Position numbers and translations under genes: made by a program
In this document: piece after piece, positions 33,410 to 44,728 of the stretch
How positions within the stretch are numbered: the first letter of the stretch is position 1
Layout: every line of letters begins with the position of its first letter
Assembly (NCBI GenBank): GCA_026873275.1
Contig: JANTUC010000013.1
Span: 372,001-436,000 of the forward strand
DNA length: 64,000 bases
Source: Pseudopithomyces maydicus
Taxonomy: Eukaryota > Ascomycota > Dothideomycetes > Pleosporales > Didymosphaeriaceae
Direction: 5' to 3'
Notes under the pieces: generated by a model
The model's input: only the letters and a program-made list of their open reading frames with translations
The model's database searches: none
Told to the model about the DNA's origin: nothing

Positions 33410-34395
33410 GAATTTTAGATCACGGCTATGCACGCTTAGGTAGTGGCAATACTTTTGGTCTACGTTAGTTGGCAATGTGATATCAAACATGACTGCTACT
33501 GCCAACCTCATTCTATGCAACTCATCTACATTCAAGTGTGATTTAATATAAACAAGAGAATAATTCGGTGACTGACAGTAATTCGGTGAGGTCCTCATGT
33601 CGTCGAAACGTGATTTTCCCGTCTGTGTAGCAGTCCCCGACCCCTGTCTGCGGTTCGTGCCGACTTCCGAGCTTTGTATGTTAGAGAATGCACAGTCTTA
33701 CTTTTGTCAGCTTTACGATCGACCCATGCTTATTCTATGATATATCCGAGAAACATTATGCGATGTCGTTGGGTGAACTACTCGACAGACTCAGTCAATG
33801 ATTATCCAGCAACGCTAACTCTGGAGCTAGGCTAATAAGCTCCCGCGATCTACTGGACATTTACTACAAGGGTCCTTCCTAACTCAACTCCCCACCTAGC
33901 AAGCATTACTTGAAGTGAATCGATTCCATGCCGAACTTCCATCTTGGCATTCCATTTTAAGCTGGCTGGGGCTGATTCGGTCTTTTGACCACTACCCATG
34001 ACGTAGAGGCATGTCGCCAACTGTTTCAAGAGCGCGAAGGAATATCAGGCACTCCATGAGTGTAAATCTTCGATCCCCACACGCCGCACCGCGTGGAGTG
34101 ATCAGATCATCAAGTACCGTCCAATCGCTCGGGAGTCATTAAGCGATGGTTAGGGCCACCCACCAATCAAGGATGTCCCCTTCTACTTATGAGGGATCAT
34201 TTCGATTGATGCATTGCACAGGATGCTATAGTTTCACCGAGATACCTTGTGCCAACTACGTATTGATCTTGGCAGCCCGCGGAGGTTCTTGTACGATTAA
34301 TTCTGTCGTGCGAGACCACTTCTACACATCGATTTAGTTCCCCCCTCGAAAGCACCCTACTACAATCCACACATTGAAAGAAGAGGTTGTTAGTT
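33410..34395. other. Intergenic, no gene seen
   Basis: Nearly 1 kb between two genes for secreted proteins. No supported coding frame, RNA gene or repeat. Confidence 0.4.
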
Positions 34396-35169
34396 ATGCT
34401 TCACGTTTTAACTACTGGAGCCACTGCAGTGTTGGCTCTCGCCTCATTGCCGCGTTCTGTTCACGCGCAAGATGACGGTTTCAAGTTCGTCAAGTAGTCA
34501 CAAAGCGATTGATACAGCTTCAACTGACCTCAGGGCAGCCAGAACTTGACCCTCCGCTTCTTCCAGGATAGCCAAGAAGACTCCTGCTCCTATCTGAACA
34601 CCTCTTCGGCCCTGACCTTCACCACTTCAAGCATACCGCTCATCTACCACTGCTTCAACTTCGCAGACCTTTTCGGCGGGAACTCCTCCACAGGATTCGT
34701 AAACCAGTCGCGAAACCTCGCCCCAGGGTACAGCGTCAAAGGTGACATCGGCATCCATTGGTCCCTGGAGAACCGCGATTCCTTTGATCCATCTACCAAC
34801 TACTCCAGCGTCTTGTACCGACAGCATGTAACGGACCCAGGAAATGACAAGTACGAACCAGGAAACTTTGCAGATCGCCGCGCGGTGATATACCCAGCAG
34901 AAAATTGCTCCGAGGTGGATCCTACCCGGGATAGAGGGACGCTGCCGTGGTATGGGTTTGGTTGTTGGAGCGAGAGCGAAGGAGACTGCGGGTCAACGCC
35001 GTACAAGATAGCGAGCTTCATTATTCATCCGCCGGTGGAAGAGAAGAATCAGCACGGGAAGTGTTGGGTGTTTGCGGAGAGGGGCGCTGCTGCTAGTATG
35101 CGTTCGTCTCCGAAGATAACGGTCGGTATTGTATTCAGTGTAGCCTTGTCTGTTTTGCTAGCAATCTAG
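34396..35169 (+). CDS. Probable GPI-anchored secreted glycoprotein (2 exons)
   Basis: Exon 1 is 34396-34488, the intron is 34489-34533 (45 bp; the donor GTCAAG is weak, the branch site CTGAC and acceptor CTCAG are good) and exon 2 is 34534-35169, giving 242 residues. Exon 1 encodes a signal peptide (LHVLTTGATAVLALASLPRS, cleaved near HAQ). The mature protein has several N-glycosylation sequons (NLT, NTS, NSS, NQS, NYS, NCS) and cysteines. A hydrophobic C-terminal tail (ITVGIVFSVALSVLLAI) runs to the end with no basic cytoplasmic residues, as expected for GPI attachment. It is probably a cell-surface protein of unknown function. The intron donor is the weakest point of the model. Confidence 0.75.
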
Positions 35170-35944
35170 TAAGGGACGTTTAGTTGGATTATAATGAATC
35201 ATGAAGCATGTTTGATTTTTAGAAATACTAGCAGCAGAGTAGCTGGCCAGATAAAAACGATTCGAAGAAAAGTTGTCGTCCCCTCGTGACAGTTAAAAAA
35301 CCCATGAAATACATTTCATTGTGTCAAACCGAGTCAGGAGATGAGATGAATTGGGGCAAAAGACATTGATTAAGGACGTTACTTAGCAAATCCGAGTTCA
35401 CTGACTGTCGGTTGATCTTGTGAGAGAAATGACTTCGTTGCGGAATTTTCGATTTTCGACAGTGCTTTGAATTGCGAACTACGGCAGCTCAGCCGCTTCT
35501 ATATTTGATTGATCATCAGCCCAAGCAGCTCGATTGGCCATCTGCATTCCTTGTAGCATCAGACTTCCTTATAGTAGGTAGCACGCATTTTCTTTTTTTA
35601 AGCCTCATAGATATAGGACCAATTTCGAGTGGAATAATCGGTAATTCGGATTAAAATCTTGAGTAGTCATGTTGCTTCTGGAAAATACGACATGCGCTAT
35701 TGCAAGAAGAGTTCCAAGCACTTCGTGAAGCCGGCATGATCTTTGCGAGCAGGGAAATTCCCACGCCCGTCTCAACATAATTCTTCGCCCTCTTTGCTCC
35801 CCAGCAACTTTACTGATGCACGACCGGCCAACAAAGATCCAGATCCGTAGCGCGGACGCGCTCATCACCCATCGCATGGGATCATTTTCCGCGGGGTATA
35901 TCCGGCTCGTATCGCACAGCGTTTTGTCCTCCCACCATCTCCCT
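35170..35944. other. Intergenic between convergent genes
   Basis: About 775 bp. No supported feature. Confidence 0.4.
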
Positions 35945-36443
35945 TCAAGCTCCACCGCCACCTCCGCCGCGTCCCCTTCCTCGTCCCCGTCCGCGCATGC
36001 CTCTTCCGCCGCGATCCCCACGGTGTCCATCACCACCGCGGCTGTGCATGCCACCTCGTCCGCCCCTGCTCGCCTGGTCCTTCGCCTGCTGCTCCTTCAC
36101 CACATCAACGATCTCGTCGGGGACTCGCAGGTACTTGATCTAGGGCAACATTAGCGCCAGATTCCAACGATTTCGTGTGGAGGAGCATCTCTAACCGTGC
36201 TGCCTCGTACGTATATCTCTGCCAACCTCCAGAACTTGTCGCCGTCGGTGCTGGTCTGAACGACATCTCTGAGGGTCAGGTTCATCCATGTGTCGCAATT
36301 AATGAGAATGCCGTTGAGGGTTTCGCCGCTTTTGAGCTCCACGAGCATAGGGTGCCCGACGGCAGCCGTGAGGAGGCCGAGGGGTAGCTGGGCGCGCGGG
36401 TTAGTGAGTGTTTGTGGCCCTGGAAAGAATATGCGCGCACCAT
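35945..36443 (-). CDS. LSM4: U6 snRNA-associated protein LSm4, with an ATG-only first coding exon
   Basis: Coding exon 1 is just the ATG at 36443-36441. An intron of 53 bp (36440-36388) follows, then exon 2 36387-36196, an intron of 56 bp, and exon 3 36139-35945, giving 129 residues. The Sm fold is clear: LPLGLLTAAVGHPMLVELK and GETLNGILINCDTWMNLTL (Sm1), then RLAEIYVRGSTIKYLRVPDE (Sm2). The C-terminus is an RGG-rich tail typical of LSm4. LSm4 belongs to the LSm2-8 ring that binds the U6 3' end in the nucleus and to LSm1-7 that promotes mRNA decapping in P-bodies. The Arg/Gly tail supports condensation and RNA binding in relatives. Confidence 0.95.
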
Positions 36444-37554
36444 TTTGCGGGCTGTTTTTGGTGACGGTACAAAAGTAGGTGGTATCTATATGGCTGTTTT
36501 CAAAGCAACGAGGGGGGACGGCAGCGTGCACAGGTGCGGACTGGATGATGCGTTCGTGAGCTCAATTGGTGGGCTGTTCCGATTGCAGTTGGAAGGGAGA
36601 TGGAGCTCGGGCCACCTCTTGGCATTGTCTGCAAGGCTACCTGTAGTCGTAATCTAGGTGAGGATGGTACATGTTCAATCTCGATGATCAAAATACGACC
36701 CTCGTGGCTATGCATCCTATGGTGGTAGCAGCTGCACGAGATATGTTGCTTACAATTTCGTCCTGCTGAAACTAGCTAGCAGAGCGTTGTCTGCCTACAT
36801 CCTACACCACACAACATTACATATTAGAATGTATCCAGAATGATTTCAAGGTTGTTAGATTCTACACCGTGTTCATAGTCATCTTCGCATACAACTCGCA
36901 GACACGAGAAGGCGATAGACCGGTCTAGGATCTATGGGATGATGATAACACCAACAGTCGCAGCCTAGAGTTGATGATCTTCAACTCTATCTCCTGTTTG
37001 TGGTCACGAATTCAGCCACATAAAAAGCTGATTCACAGATTGGTCCTGTAATCCACACATGATGTTGTATATGCGGGTGCCTAGGTGGTGGTAAACACCC
37101 GTGGGACCACAATACCGAGCTCGCGTGGTCTCTTCCGGGACAGTGGAAGGACCAACTACTAAGGCTCGGATAATGCCACATGGATATCTGAGTAGATCCC
37201 CCAGAAAGGGACGGCTTTTGTTTCGGCTACAACACTTTATCTTCCCTTGTTATCAAACTTTTCGTGTTCGAGTTCCCACATGCACAGCTGAACGGCGCCC
37301 GGAGTTGCTGCGCCCCGTTGCCGTTGACTCTTTCGGGACCCTGGCTGGTAAACGACACGCGTCCAGTCAGAGTGCTGATGGCCTGCGCCCCATTTGATCG
37401 TCGCATCTGCTGCGACCTGGCTGGTGCCTGATCCTTCTGCTCAGAGGCCAGTTCTACCGTCCTGTCCGACAACAGCTGCTCGAGCGTGCGGTCTGCTGTC
37501 TTGCAGTCTGGGAGATATTCCTTTCTTTGCTCTCGCTTCTTTCTGCTCTGTTGA
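36444..37554. other. Intergenic between divergent genes
   Basis: About 1.1 kb upstream of both LSM4 and the membrane protein gene. No supported feature beyond the presumed promoters. Confidence 0.4.
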
Positions 37555-39574
37555 ATGATGCGTTTCTCCAAGAAAAAACTGTTAGCCGCTTGCATTCCGG
37601 TCCTTCCAGCATTCGCAGCTGTTTCTTCCCGCGTCCGAGGGTTTACTGGGAAAGGTTGCACCTCGTGAGGAGAGACAGCTCCTCGACTTTGGTTCGTTTT
37701 ATAAAGTCCCGCTATTTGCCATCTTTAGGCAGCTACTGATGCTTTCACAGAAATCCAAAAAGACTACGCGCAAGCGACCTTTGAGGTTCCATGCGCTGGA
37801 TGTCTGGGCACGAGCCATGATGACGAGTCCATCGTGAGGCCCACTTCAGGCAACAAAAAGTGACCCCACCTGCTTACTTTCCTAGATTCTGAGTGTTAAA
37901 ACTCATGCACACGACGAGGCATGCGGGTTTTCCAACATCACACTTAATGGAGCTTACCTTCCTCAAGAATGGAATGGTGATTTCGCACATGGCTCTGGCT
38001 CCTACAGTGGTATTACCGACATCCAGGACAATGCTTGGTTCCTCCAACACGACTTGGACCTTGAATGGGAGAGCAGTTGTTTGCACGGAGAGCGAGAGAC
38101 AGATGTTACCGCTCAAGTCCTTACTGTCAATATCAAATCCATCGACGGGAAATCCTTGAGCACACCGTACCCCGGGTTTACGCTCTCGTTCAAACAGGCA
38201 TCTCCGCCTGAGCTTCTCCGTCTCCAGTCTACACCCGATCTCTCTGCCGCTACACGGGAGCGCGCTGAGTCGTGGCGTAAGCCTCCAGCTAATTTACGTC
38301 TCGTCCTGCCCAAGAAAGATCGCTTGGACACTACAGGGGGACACGTTCAATCGCAGCTGGAAGACCATATCAATGAGCTGAAAGCCCTCGAAGCAGAGGC
38401 GCAGAGATTACAGAAAGTCATCGCGGAAAAGAAGAAGCTCATTGCATCGCAGGTGGACAAAAAGACACAGAACTTCAAAGAGGAGCTACGCAAGTGCAGC
38501 AACTTGACTTGCGTTGCTAAGACGATTGCAGAGGGCGCTCACGGTGCCTGGAGAATACTCTACGTTCATTTGAGACCCATTCACCCCAACTCGCCACCTA
38601 TGGGGCGCCCCGGGGATGACGCTTACGACCGCGTATGGCGAGCAGGAGACCATAAGCAAGGCAAGCTCAGGATCGAGGCTGAGGGCATTCCGCCGCCACC
38701 TCCGGCTCCATCGCCGCCAGCACCCCAACGAGATGGCTCTAGACACTCCTTGTCTTCCTCATCTTCTCGTCATGGCGCCCCACGGATGCCGCCACCCGAC
38801 TCTCCGTTCGTCATCGCCCTCGAGATTGTCTTAGGCATCCTCTGCTGCGGCTGTGTATTCGCCGCCATCCGCAACGGCTGCTGCAGCGCCCGCACTCGCG
38901 TCGAACGGGCCGCCGCGCGCGAAGAACGTCGCACTCGCAACGAATACCGCCGGGCTGCCCGCAGACACGCATGGCGCAAGTGGTGGCGCGGCAACTGGCG
39001 GGATCAACAACGTATTGAGGACTACGAGGAGAAGCGTAGCTTAATCCAGCATCAAGAAGATGCGTTAGAAGAAGTTATGCAGGAGGAGATCAGGCAGCTG
39101 CGAGCGGTGCATGGTGTCGTTAATGATCTCGTCAGTCAAGCCGAGGAAGGTCGCGTCGTTACGTATCCGCATAACTACTGCCACTGTTCGCACTCGAATG
39201 GCATCCCTCAGGCGCTGTATTCGCCTTTGTCCACAGCATCTACGTACCCGCCTACTTCTATCCCCGAAGCACCATCGCGCCCACTGTCGCGAACAGACAG
39301 TCTTCCTGGTTACCGTTCAGATACCTCTTCAAGCGGCGCGCCACCAGCATATGAAGAGGATGAAGATGTATCAGACAGTGTTGCCAACGGGTTCAGACAT
39401 TACTCTTCAAGCGCATCGACCACATCAGCTACGAGCTCACGGTGGACGCCAGACTCCAGCATCGTTGATGTAAGCCCCCGGCCAAGCGCAGAGACCTTGC
39501 GATACCCAGATATGGCCGAGGCATCGGAATACGCCGAGTCGACTGAGACAGGCGTCGGCGATGCAAAGAACTAA
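37555..39574 (+). CDS. Type I membrane protein with coiled coil, unknown function
   Basis: Exon 1 is 37555-37664 with a signal peptide (MMRFSKKKLLAACIPVLPAF). Exon 2 is 37729-37833 (AATDAFTEIQKDYAQATF), then an intron of 52 bp, and exon 3 37886-39574, totalling about 634 residues. The lumenal part includes FSNITLNGAYLPQEW, then a coiled coil (LEDHINELKALEAEAQRLQK). A single membrane span (FVIALEIVLGILCCGCVFAA) follows a Pro-rich linker. The cytoplasmic tail is Arg-rich, then acidic and Ser-rich. The exon 1 donor (phase 2) and the exon 2 acceptor (phase 0) disagree by one base. Either a weaker donor is used or exon 1 lacks one base, as in nearby genes. Exon 1 is therefore provisional. Confidence 0.75.
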
Positions 39575-40097
39575 TGCACTTCCTACTTTCGTATTCTTGT
39601 TGTTGGCTTTGGCGACAAACGCTTTACAGCACCGTATATTTTCTTATCGTGTTACTGACTCTTGTTTGGCGTTGGTCTGGCGCACAGATTCCCAGGTTTC
39701 GTCTTTGCTTTTCGCTTTTCATTATCGTGGGATACTAACAGGCATACCTTTTTGCAATTGCCACGCGGGGTTCTAAGCACACTTCATGCAGTGTATCATT
39801 TTGTAGCATGTTGTCGTTTCTGATATATCAGCGAAGGAAGAGGGAGAAGATTCCTCACTAATAATCACAGTCAGTGTAGTATATCTATGTCGAAGTAGAG
39901 TAGACATGCAAACGAATATAAGCAGCGCTTACGAGTGCACAAGTTTTGACAGACACGTTTTCTTCAAAATGCTCCATCTATTGCATCCAATACAGTGTAA
40001 TGTACAAAAGTGTCCCGGGTGCGAGATCTACACATATGCTACAGAGCGCCGTATCATCCTATCCACTGCCATGTTCAACGCCCTCTCCCTTAATTCT
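39575..40097. other. Intergenic between convergent genes
   Basis: About 520 bp. A 71-codon frame beginning at 39561 overlaps the preceding gene and reads T-rich 3' sequence; not supported. No other feature. Confidence 0.45.
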
Positions 40098-41500
40098 TTA
40101 CCGGTTCTTCAAGTACCAGTTGAAAGCCAACTGTCCAATATCCTGGTGGAATGGTGTTGGAACCTCGCCCAAACCAGGTCTAGCGACCGGATGCCTCAAA
40201 TACACAGCTGCGCAGATATTTTGGTTGACTTCCAGATACCGGGGAATGAACGCGAACGGTGCCATGTAGTCCCTTGGCCGCCAAGGCGTGGCATACGGCG
40301 CTTTAGCATCACGCTTGTTCCAAGCCGATGTGTGCTCAGTCTCGAGCTTCAACTTCTCAAACGCATCTTTGAGTTTCTTCTGGTCCTCGGCCGAAAACAT
40401 TGGCGTAGCTTCTTCTTCCGCAGGGGCAGCGGTTTGCGCGGCACGGCGAGCGTTCAGAGCGTCCTTGAGGAATGTGAATTGAGAGTCGAGCGTGGAGACG
40501 GATTCAGGAGTAGCCTTGTTCCACAGGCTGACGGACTTGCGAACTGTCTGGCGGAAAGCTCGGAACTTTTGCTTGTCTTTTGCGCCGACATCTTCATTCA
40601 AGACGTTCTCCACGTCGAGCATGAGCGATTGCATGTGCTCTTTGAGTTCCTTGGGTGTAGGTTCTTCGCGAGCCGTTACGGTCTGGGTCTTTTGCTCTTG
40701 GTTCGGGTTCTTGGGTGCAGGGTTCTCTTCACGGGCAGCGGCACGGGAAGCGGCGTTCTCTTTGGCGACTTTACGAGCGGTAGAGGAGCGGGTCTTGGGG
40801 GCGCCGGTTGCGAACATGACAGACGAGGGCTCGACTTGGAACATATCGCCAGGGTTCAGGAGATAACCGGGATATGGCATCTGCGACGTTAACGTTAGCT
40901 CATGTTGTAGTGGCGCCACGCGGTGGTACGGCATCTCTCCGTGTCGTTTGAAATAGAAATGGAGGCCACACCTTTTTGCCATTGACCTTGACGAGACCGT
41001 GGACGACGAATTGCCTCGCCTGGCGTACGCTGCTCGCGAACAATGATCTGAAGATGGCCGTGTCCAATCTTCGCTCGATGGGATAGTATGTCATCTGCAT
41101 GTATGGTGTTGGCTGTGGGTTGCGCTGCGGTTCATCTACGTCTACTCCAGAACCTCGCCCAGCGGCCTGCTCGGAACCGTCGTGTCTAGCCAAATAATTG
41201 TGGTCCATCGGGACGACAGCAGGGAGGTTTCTCTTGAACATGCGCTTCCACTTCTTCTCTCGGATCTGCTCGCCGTGATAGGCACGTGTGGCTGACTTGG
41301 CGCTCCATTTCTGTTGGAAATATGTTTTCGTCGCGAACGAGGGCGGTCTTAATTGTGATATACTGTATAGCGACCAGCGTGACCAGTCCTGCCTGATTTT
41401 CTGGGGTGCGTGTCAGTTTATGCACGGGCATTGATCCATCGAAGCACGCATTGAGACTGACCAGCTTTTTTAACGAATGAAATCTCGCCTTCTTCCTCAT
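40098..41500 (-). CDS. NAM9: Mitochondrial small-subunit ribosomal protein uS4m (NAM9)
   Basis: Exon 1 is 41500-41462, exon 2 is 41388-40972 and exon 3 is 40880-40098; introns are 73 and 91 bp and phases agree, giving 412 residues. The start MRKKARFHSLKKL and the following TYFQQKWSAKSATRAYHGEQ and REKKWKRMF match fungal NAM9. The S4 RNA-binding domain (RRLDTAIFRSLFASSVRQAR, QFVVHGLVKVNGKK, then MPYPGYLLNPGDMF) is split by intron 2. A long charged, Ala-rich insertion follows. The conserved end WRPRDYMAPFAFIPRYLEVN closes the protein. It binds the 5' domain of the small rRNA and is needed for mitochondrial translation. It shares a 281-bp divergent promoter with the La gene. Confidence 0.94.
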
Positions 41501-41781
41501 GGTGGCTGTCGGGTGGGTGTTGTGTGGATAGGGACAACAGGACTCGGGGTCGTTCACGTTCACCTGCGAACAGACGCACGGGCGCACGGGCCATCTAAAA
41601 AATCGCGGCAAGAGCTATCCAGCTTTCCCCGCTTAGCGCGCCGCGAACTCACTTTTCTCTCATAAGAAGTTGAGACTTGTCCACGCTTTCCACATTTTCC
41701 ACACCGCACCCCGCAGCGACAAAGCGCTCCTGCTAACACCTGAAAGTTTAGATCGTCTAGTCTCAGCTGCCCCGCAGCAAC
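41501..41781. promoter_or_regulatory. Divergent promoter, NAM9 and La homologue
   Basis: 281 bp separate the two ATGs; the two RNA-related genes must share this control region. No TATA box is obvious. Confidence 0.5.
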
Positions 41782-43176
41782 ATGTCCGACAACAACGTCG
41801 CCGCAGAGGCGCCCGCGCAGAACCCCACCGAAGTTGAGCCTGTCGCAAAGACCGGTGCGACCGCCGAAGCTCCTGAGAGCAATGCGACCGACGGCGCAAA
41901 GCCTGCCAACGGCACTGCCGAAGTGAGCAAGACCGAGGAGTCAGCCGCTGACCAGAGCGAGAAGAAGAACGGCCGCGAGAATGGTCGCAAGTTCGACAAT
42001 AGGCGCGGTGGAAATAGATTCGGCGGAAACAAGTTCGGCGGCAACCGTCGCAAGTACGCGCCTTCTTCTATTCTTTCTTATCGTCCCCGTTAACCATTGA
42101 TTAGGCGCAACGATGAGTTTGAGAATCTACCCGAGTCGGACGACCCCAACGAGATCAGGCAGCAGGTGAGTCAAACTCCACTTCCCAATTGGTAACTTTT
42201 CTGACACGCGCAGGTGGAATTCTACTTCACCATCTCCAACCTGGGCCAAGACGAGCATCTTTTCAAGCAGCTCGAGGGTCCCCGCAATACGCCCGTTTCC
42301 ATCAAGCACATTAGTCAGTTCAAGCGCATGCGCCACTTCAAGCCATACTCCGCAATCGTGAACGCACTCCGCGAGAGCAAAGATCTTGTCGTGGTCGATG
42401 ATGGCGAGTACAGCGGCCTTGGCAATGAGGCTATCAAGCTCAAGGAGCCTCTTACCGTGCCCGAGCGCGAGGGTGACGACGAAAACCCGCCTACTATTGA
42501 CGAGCTTTTCAGCCGTGTCTGGAAGAAGAGCATCAACAAACTTGAGAACTCCATCTATGCCAAGAACTTCGCTGCGGACGGCGAGGATGTCGGTCAAATC
42601 CCTCTCGAGCAATTCTTCCGTCCATATGGCGCCGTCATGGTCCGCAAGCGTCGCGAAGAAGACAACACCTGGAAGGGCAGCGTCTTTGTTGAGTTCGATA
42701 GCGAAGAGTCTGCGAAGCAGTTCCTTGCTTTGGAGCCAAAGCCTAAATACAATGACAACGAGCTAACGATCATGTCCAAGCAGGCATATAGCGAGATGAA
42801 GTGCAAGGAGAAGGGCATTACCCCGGAGTGGCTCAAGACCGAGGAGGAGCGCAACCAATCTAGCCGTGGACGTGGCCGTGGCGGACGAGGTGGCGACCGC
42901 GGTGGTCGTGGACGAGGCCGTGGTGGACGAGGCGGACGAGGTGGCCGTTACAATGACCGCGACGACCGCCGGGACCGCCGTGGACGTGATCGATCTCGTG
43001 ACCGTGAGCGTCGCCACCGCGATGGCTCGGCCGACAACCGCGACTGGAAGAAGCGCCGAGATGACTTCCAGAACGGAGACCGTGATTCGAAGAAGCGCAG
43101 CCGCGATGACAACGACGCTTCTGAGCGCACCGAGGAGCCCAAGAAGTCCAAGCTCGAAATCAAAGAAGATGCATAG
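41782..43176 (+). CDS. LHP1: La protein homologue (LHP1-like RNA chaperone)
   Basis: Exons are 41782-42053, 42105-42165 and 42214-43176; introns are 51 and 48 bp, giving 431 residues. An acidic, Ala-rich N-terminus and a short GGNRFGG segment lead to the La motif (NEIRQQVEFYFTISNLGQDE through SQFKRMRHF). An RRM follows (SIYAKNFAAD and GSVFVEFDSEESAKQFL). The tail has a strong RGG block, then a basic RD/RDR region ending in a probable nuclear-localisation sequence (EPKKSKLEIK). La proteins bind the UUU-OH 3' ends of new Pol III transcripts and guide tRNA folding and maturation in the nucleus. The RGG tail is longer than in yeast Lhp1. Confidence 0.94.
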
Positions 43177-44728
43177 ATGCCGACTTGTTGTTTCCCCGTG
43201 TGGATTCATTGAATACGGAACTCATAACAGCCATAAGATTGGTGTTGTTGCCACTCTGGATATGAATTCTGGTCTCAGTTGGAACTTCACTACCTTTAAG
43301 TGACTCTCTCATTGCATCGGATATTTGAAAAACGGCGTTGATGGTTGCATGCTCCATGGTTGTCTACAAGATACCATTTACGGCTGGTTAGGTCGGCTGT
43401 TTCTCATGTTTCTCTCTCATGGCATAGGTATCTGTTGCACCACTCTATGATAGTTCACGACATCATGCGATGTGTGGGCTGATGAGTATGAATAAAATTT
43501 TCTCCTTCTACCTGCTTATAATGATTAGTGAGTGTTTCATGTTGAGTACGAAGTGATGTTGCCACTGGACGATGGTCTTGATGCTGTCTACTTCGTGTTG
43601 TAAACTGAAAAAAGACATCCTGAATTCAATCATCTTTACACACACCAGTAAATTGACATGCAGACATGTTAGGCTGTTCTGCCATCTATCACATTCGATA
43701 CTGCAGAAATTTATCAACACCGTGCCCGGTTCACGATGTCCGCGACTTAACTCCGAGACGCTTTCCTTATTTGTAATCTCTACATTACACACTATACCCT
43801 TTCGATGCTACGGAGTTCTGTTTTGCTTCGCATATGCATGGCGGATCAGTACACAATATGTGAGGTTCCACTTTGCGAGGTACCCCAGGATGCGCCAGAG
43901 AGCTTGCACGATCTTTAGCTAGTCAACCACATGCGGGCGGTTGTTCATTTCTTGCATTCTCACCCAGCTTATTTTACGGTGAATAAAAGGGCTTACCCAG
44001 AGCACGGTGGAGAGACTAGGCCCCGGGGCAATCGGTGGAATTTTAGGAAGCGCGGATAGCGAGCATCAAAACAACGCCCACCACGAGCGATCCCTTAGTG
44101 AACAGTTCCTGCGTAGAAATTACTCAAAGTCAAGCTGAGACAATGATTCTCCCGGTCTCTCTCTCCAGCTACGAGGGAGCTTCGATAAGCCGCTGTTGGA
44201 CTAATGGGATGACGATGTCCGCCCTTGTGCCTTGCCGCTGCCCAATAGATTTGCTCGGGCAGCTCTGCGGTGGTCGAGTATAGAGTCACCGAGGGCACTC
44301 GTGGACCTGAATGAGTCATAACAGTGATCCTCTCTACGAATGTATGATTGGAAATGGTCTGTTGCCTTTGCTGAAGCTCAGCAAGTTCCGTATGTGTCTC
44401 TAGAACCGCCCTTTGGTGGCGGCGAAAGTCAACCTGACGCCCGCACTATCGCGCATTAAGCGAAGCGCCACTTCCAGCCCCACCTTGTCTGCCCACTGCA
44501 AAACTCGACGCTCCCCGCTCACCTCTCTTCTCTCGCCCACCTTTCGCACGCCAAACTTTTGCGCCCCGGGGGTTCTTTAAGTGTGCCTGCTTTTGGTCCA
44601 CGCTTCAGAGCACTCGACCTCAATTCCAGCGCCTCTCCCAATACATTAGCCCCTCTGCGCAGGTGCGGGGTACTTGAGCATTTCTCACACCAAATTTTTC
44701 GAGTGTAACAACCGACAACACCGCCAAA
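43177..44728. other. Intergenic, includes eEF2 promoter
   Basis: About 1.5 kb. The last 200 bp before the eEF2 start are strongly pyrimidine-rich on the plus strand (CTCTTCTCTCGCCCACC), as is usual for highly expressed fungal genes. No other supported feature. Confidence 0.45.

Noticed and set aside
39561..39776. 71-codon frame with hydrophobic start overlapping the membrane-protein stop
   Set aside because: It overlaps the previous gene by a few bases and continues into T-rich 3' sequence; probably untranslated.
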